From Cryoendolithus antarcticus (Eukaryota; Ascomycota; Dothideomycetes; Cladosporiales; Cladosporiaceae), in contig NAJO01000027.1 in NCBI GenBank assembly GCA_002077065.1, positions 186,001 to 250,000 of the forward strand: a DNA stretch of 64,000 bases, in the 5' to 3' direction. Below are positions 63,149-64,000 of the stretch, piece after piece; the first letter of the stretch is position 1; each line of letters begins with the position of its first letter. A model generated the notes under the pieces. That model saw nothing but the letters and a program-made list of their open reading frames with translations, did no database searches and was not told the origin of the DNA. The position numbers and the translations under genes were made by a program.

Positions 63149-64000
63149 ATGAAAAGGCACCTGACCATAGTGATCAAGCTGGGTAATTCTCCACAGGTAT
63201 ACGCTCTGTCGTCTGGCGAACAATCGTCCACTAACAATGACTCGCACAGGCACATCCTCGATAGTCTCAGAGGATACGCATGAGCCACTGGTCTCAATCA
63301 TTGGCACCATCGTCGAGACAGTCGTTGCATTACGGAGAGATGGCCATCGAGTCATTATATGTTCGTCCGGTGCGATCGGAATGGCATTGCATCTCACTGG
63401 CGAACCAAGGCGACCCAAGCACTTGCCAGATGTACAGGCATTAGCATCGATCGGTCAAGTGAGCCTCATGAACATGTGGACGCAGCAGTTTGCATACTTC
63501 AACATGCTTGTCTCTCAAGTCCTGCTCACTCGACACGACATCGCAGACCGGAATCAGTATCTCAACGCACAGAACACGTTCGCGTCACTAATGTCCAGAG
63601 GCGCAATCCCTGTTGTGAATGAGAACGACACGATATCAGTGCAGGAGATCAAGTTCGGTGATAACGATACGCTCAGCGCGATCACAGCTGGCATGGTCCA
63701 AGCAGACTATCTCTTTCTGATGACTGATGTGGACTGCCTGTATGACAAGAACCCAAGGAAACACCCTGACGCTATAGCAATCGAAGTCGTTGAGGATATT
63801 TCAGACCTCGAGGTTGATGTATCGTCTGCTGGTTCTTCTCTCGGCACTGGAGGCATGGGTACTAAGCTCACCGCAGCTCGACTGGCTACGGCAGCTGGAG
63901 TGACTACAGTGATCACGAGAAGCAGCAAACCTGGGAATATAGCTAGTATCGTCAGATACGCAGAGAGTCAGAAGGCTGCTGCTAAGAGTCTCGAATCGAG
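63149..64000 (+). CDS. PRO1: Glutamate 5-kinase, 5' part (runs off window)
   Basis: Exon 1 is 63149-63182 (MKRHLTIVIKLG), a 67-nt phase-1 intron follows (63183-63249, CACTAAC branch), and exon 2 runs from 63250 past the window end. The visible about 295 residues cover the amino-acid kinase fold: KLGTSSIV nucleotide loop, ICSSGAIGMALHL, LASIGQVSLMNMWTQ, VVNENDTISVQEIKFGDNDTLSA, LLTDVD-like LMTDVDCLYDKNP, and GGMGTKLTAARLA. It phosphorylates glutamate in the first step of proline synthesis. Fungal enzymes usually also carry a C-terminal PUA domain, which would lie outside the window. A Met 48 nt upstream (63101) is in frame, but the shorter start fits family alignments. Confidence 0.93.

Noticed and set aside
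1..64000. CRISPR arrays, prophage, insertion sequences, intact transposons
   Set aside because: No regular direct-repeat arrays, transposase, reverse transcriptase or integrase sequences were seen; the window is eukaryotic nuclear DNA.

Overview
The window is nuclear DNA of a filamentous ascomycete. Genes carry short introns, mostly 48-67 nt, with GT-AG ends and CTGAC/CTAAT-like branch sites. The recognisable proteins are typical of Pezizomycotina: HOS3/HosB deacetylase, fused LeuC-LeuD isopropylmalate isomerase, ATO acetate channel, a DUF6594-like membrane protein, Ser/Thr-rich membrane-anchored surface proteins. A Dothideomycete is my guess, not a demonstrated assignment. All exon coordinates were worked out by eye from splice signals, reading phase and protein motifs.

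Layout. 1-12 kb: four C2H2 zinc-finger genes. Three of them, on the minus strand (3294-5034, 6470-8124, 10024-11634), share architecture and look like a tandem family; two also share duplicated flanking DNA. 12-25 kb: a secreted PEBP-like protein, a YIPF6/Yip4-like Golgi protein, a coiled-coil protein (HAUS3-like?), TIM21, acyl-CoA-binding protein, a variant Ca2+/H+ exchanger, a secreted Thr-rich Cys protein and a secreted M28 leucine aminopeptidase. 25-37 kb: LEU1, ATO acetate transporter, DUF6594-like protein, a low-complexity protein with a disputed intron, and an RNF216-like RBR ubiquitin ligase with membrane helices inside its IBR region. 37-47 kb: three oxygenases in a row (cytochrome P450, 2OG-Fe(II) dioxygenase, carotenoid cleavage dioxygenase) and an Hsp70/actin-fold ATPase. 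47-53 kb: three Ser/Thr-rich membrane-anchored proteins with a small protein of a fungal signalling N-terminal type between them. 54-64 kb: conserved genes: cytosolic LysM protein, a 56-aa microgene with two introns, HOS3, ATP23, Aurora kinase and the 5' part of glutamate 5-kinase.

The genes do not form one pathway. The right half of the window is mostly core metabolism, mitochondrial biogenesis and cell division. The accessory regions are the zinc-finger array, the oxygenase trio and the surface-protein island. The observations I consider most worth checking are the zinc-finger tandem family with its duplicated flanks, the 56-aa microgene at 55852-56088, the RBR ligase with a split IBR, the GC-AG intron in the dioxygenase gene, and the three frame-preserving, stop-free introns that automated annotation would read through.
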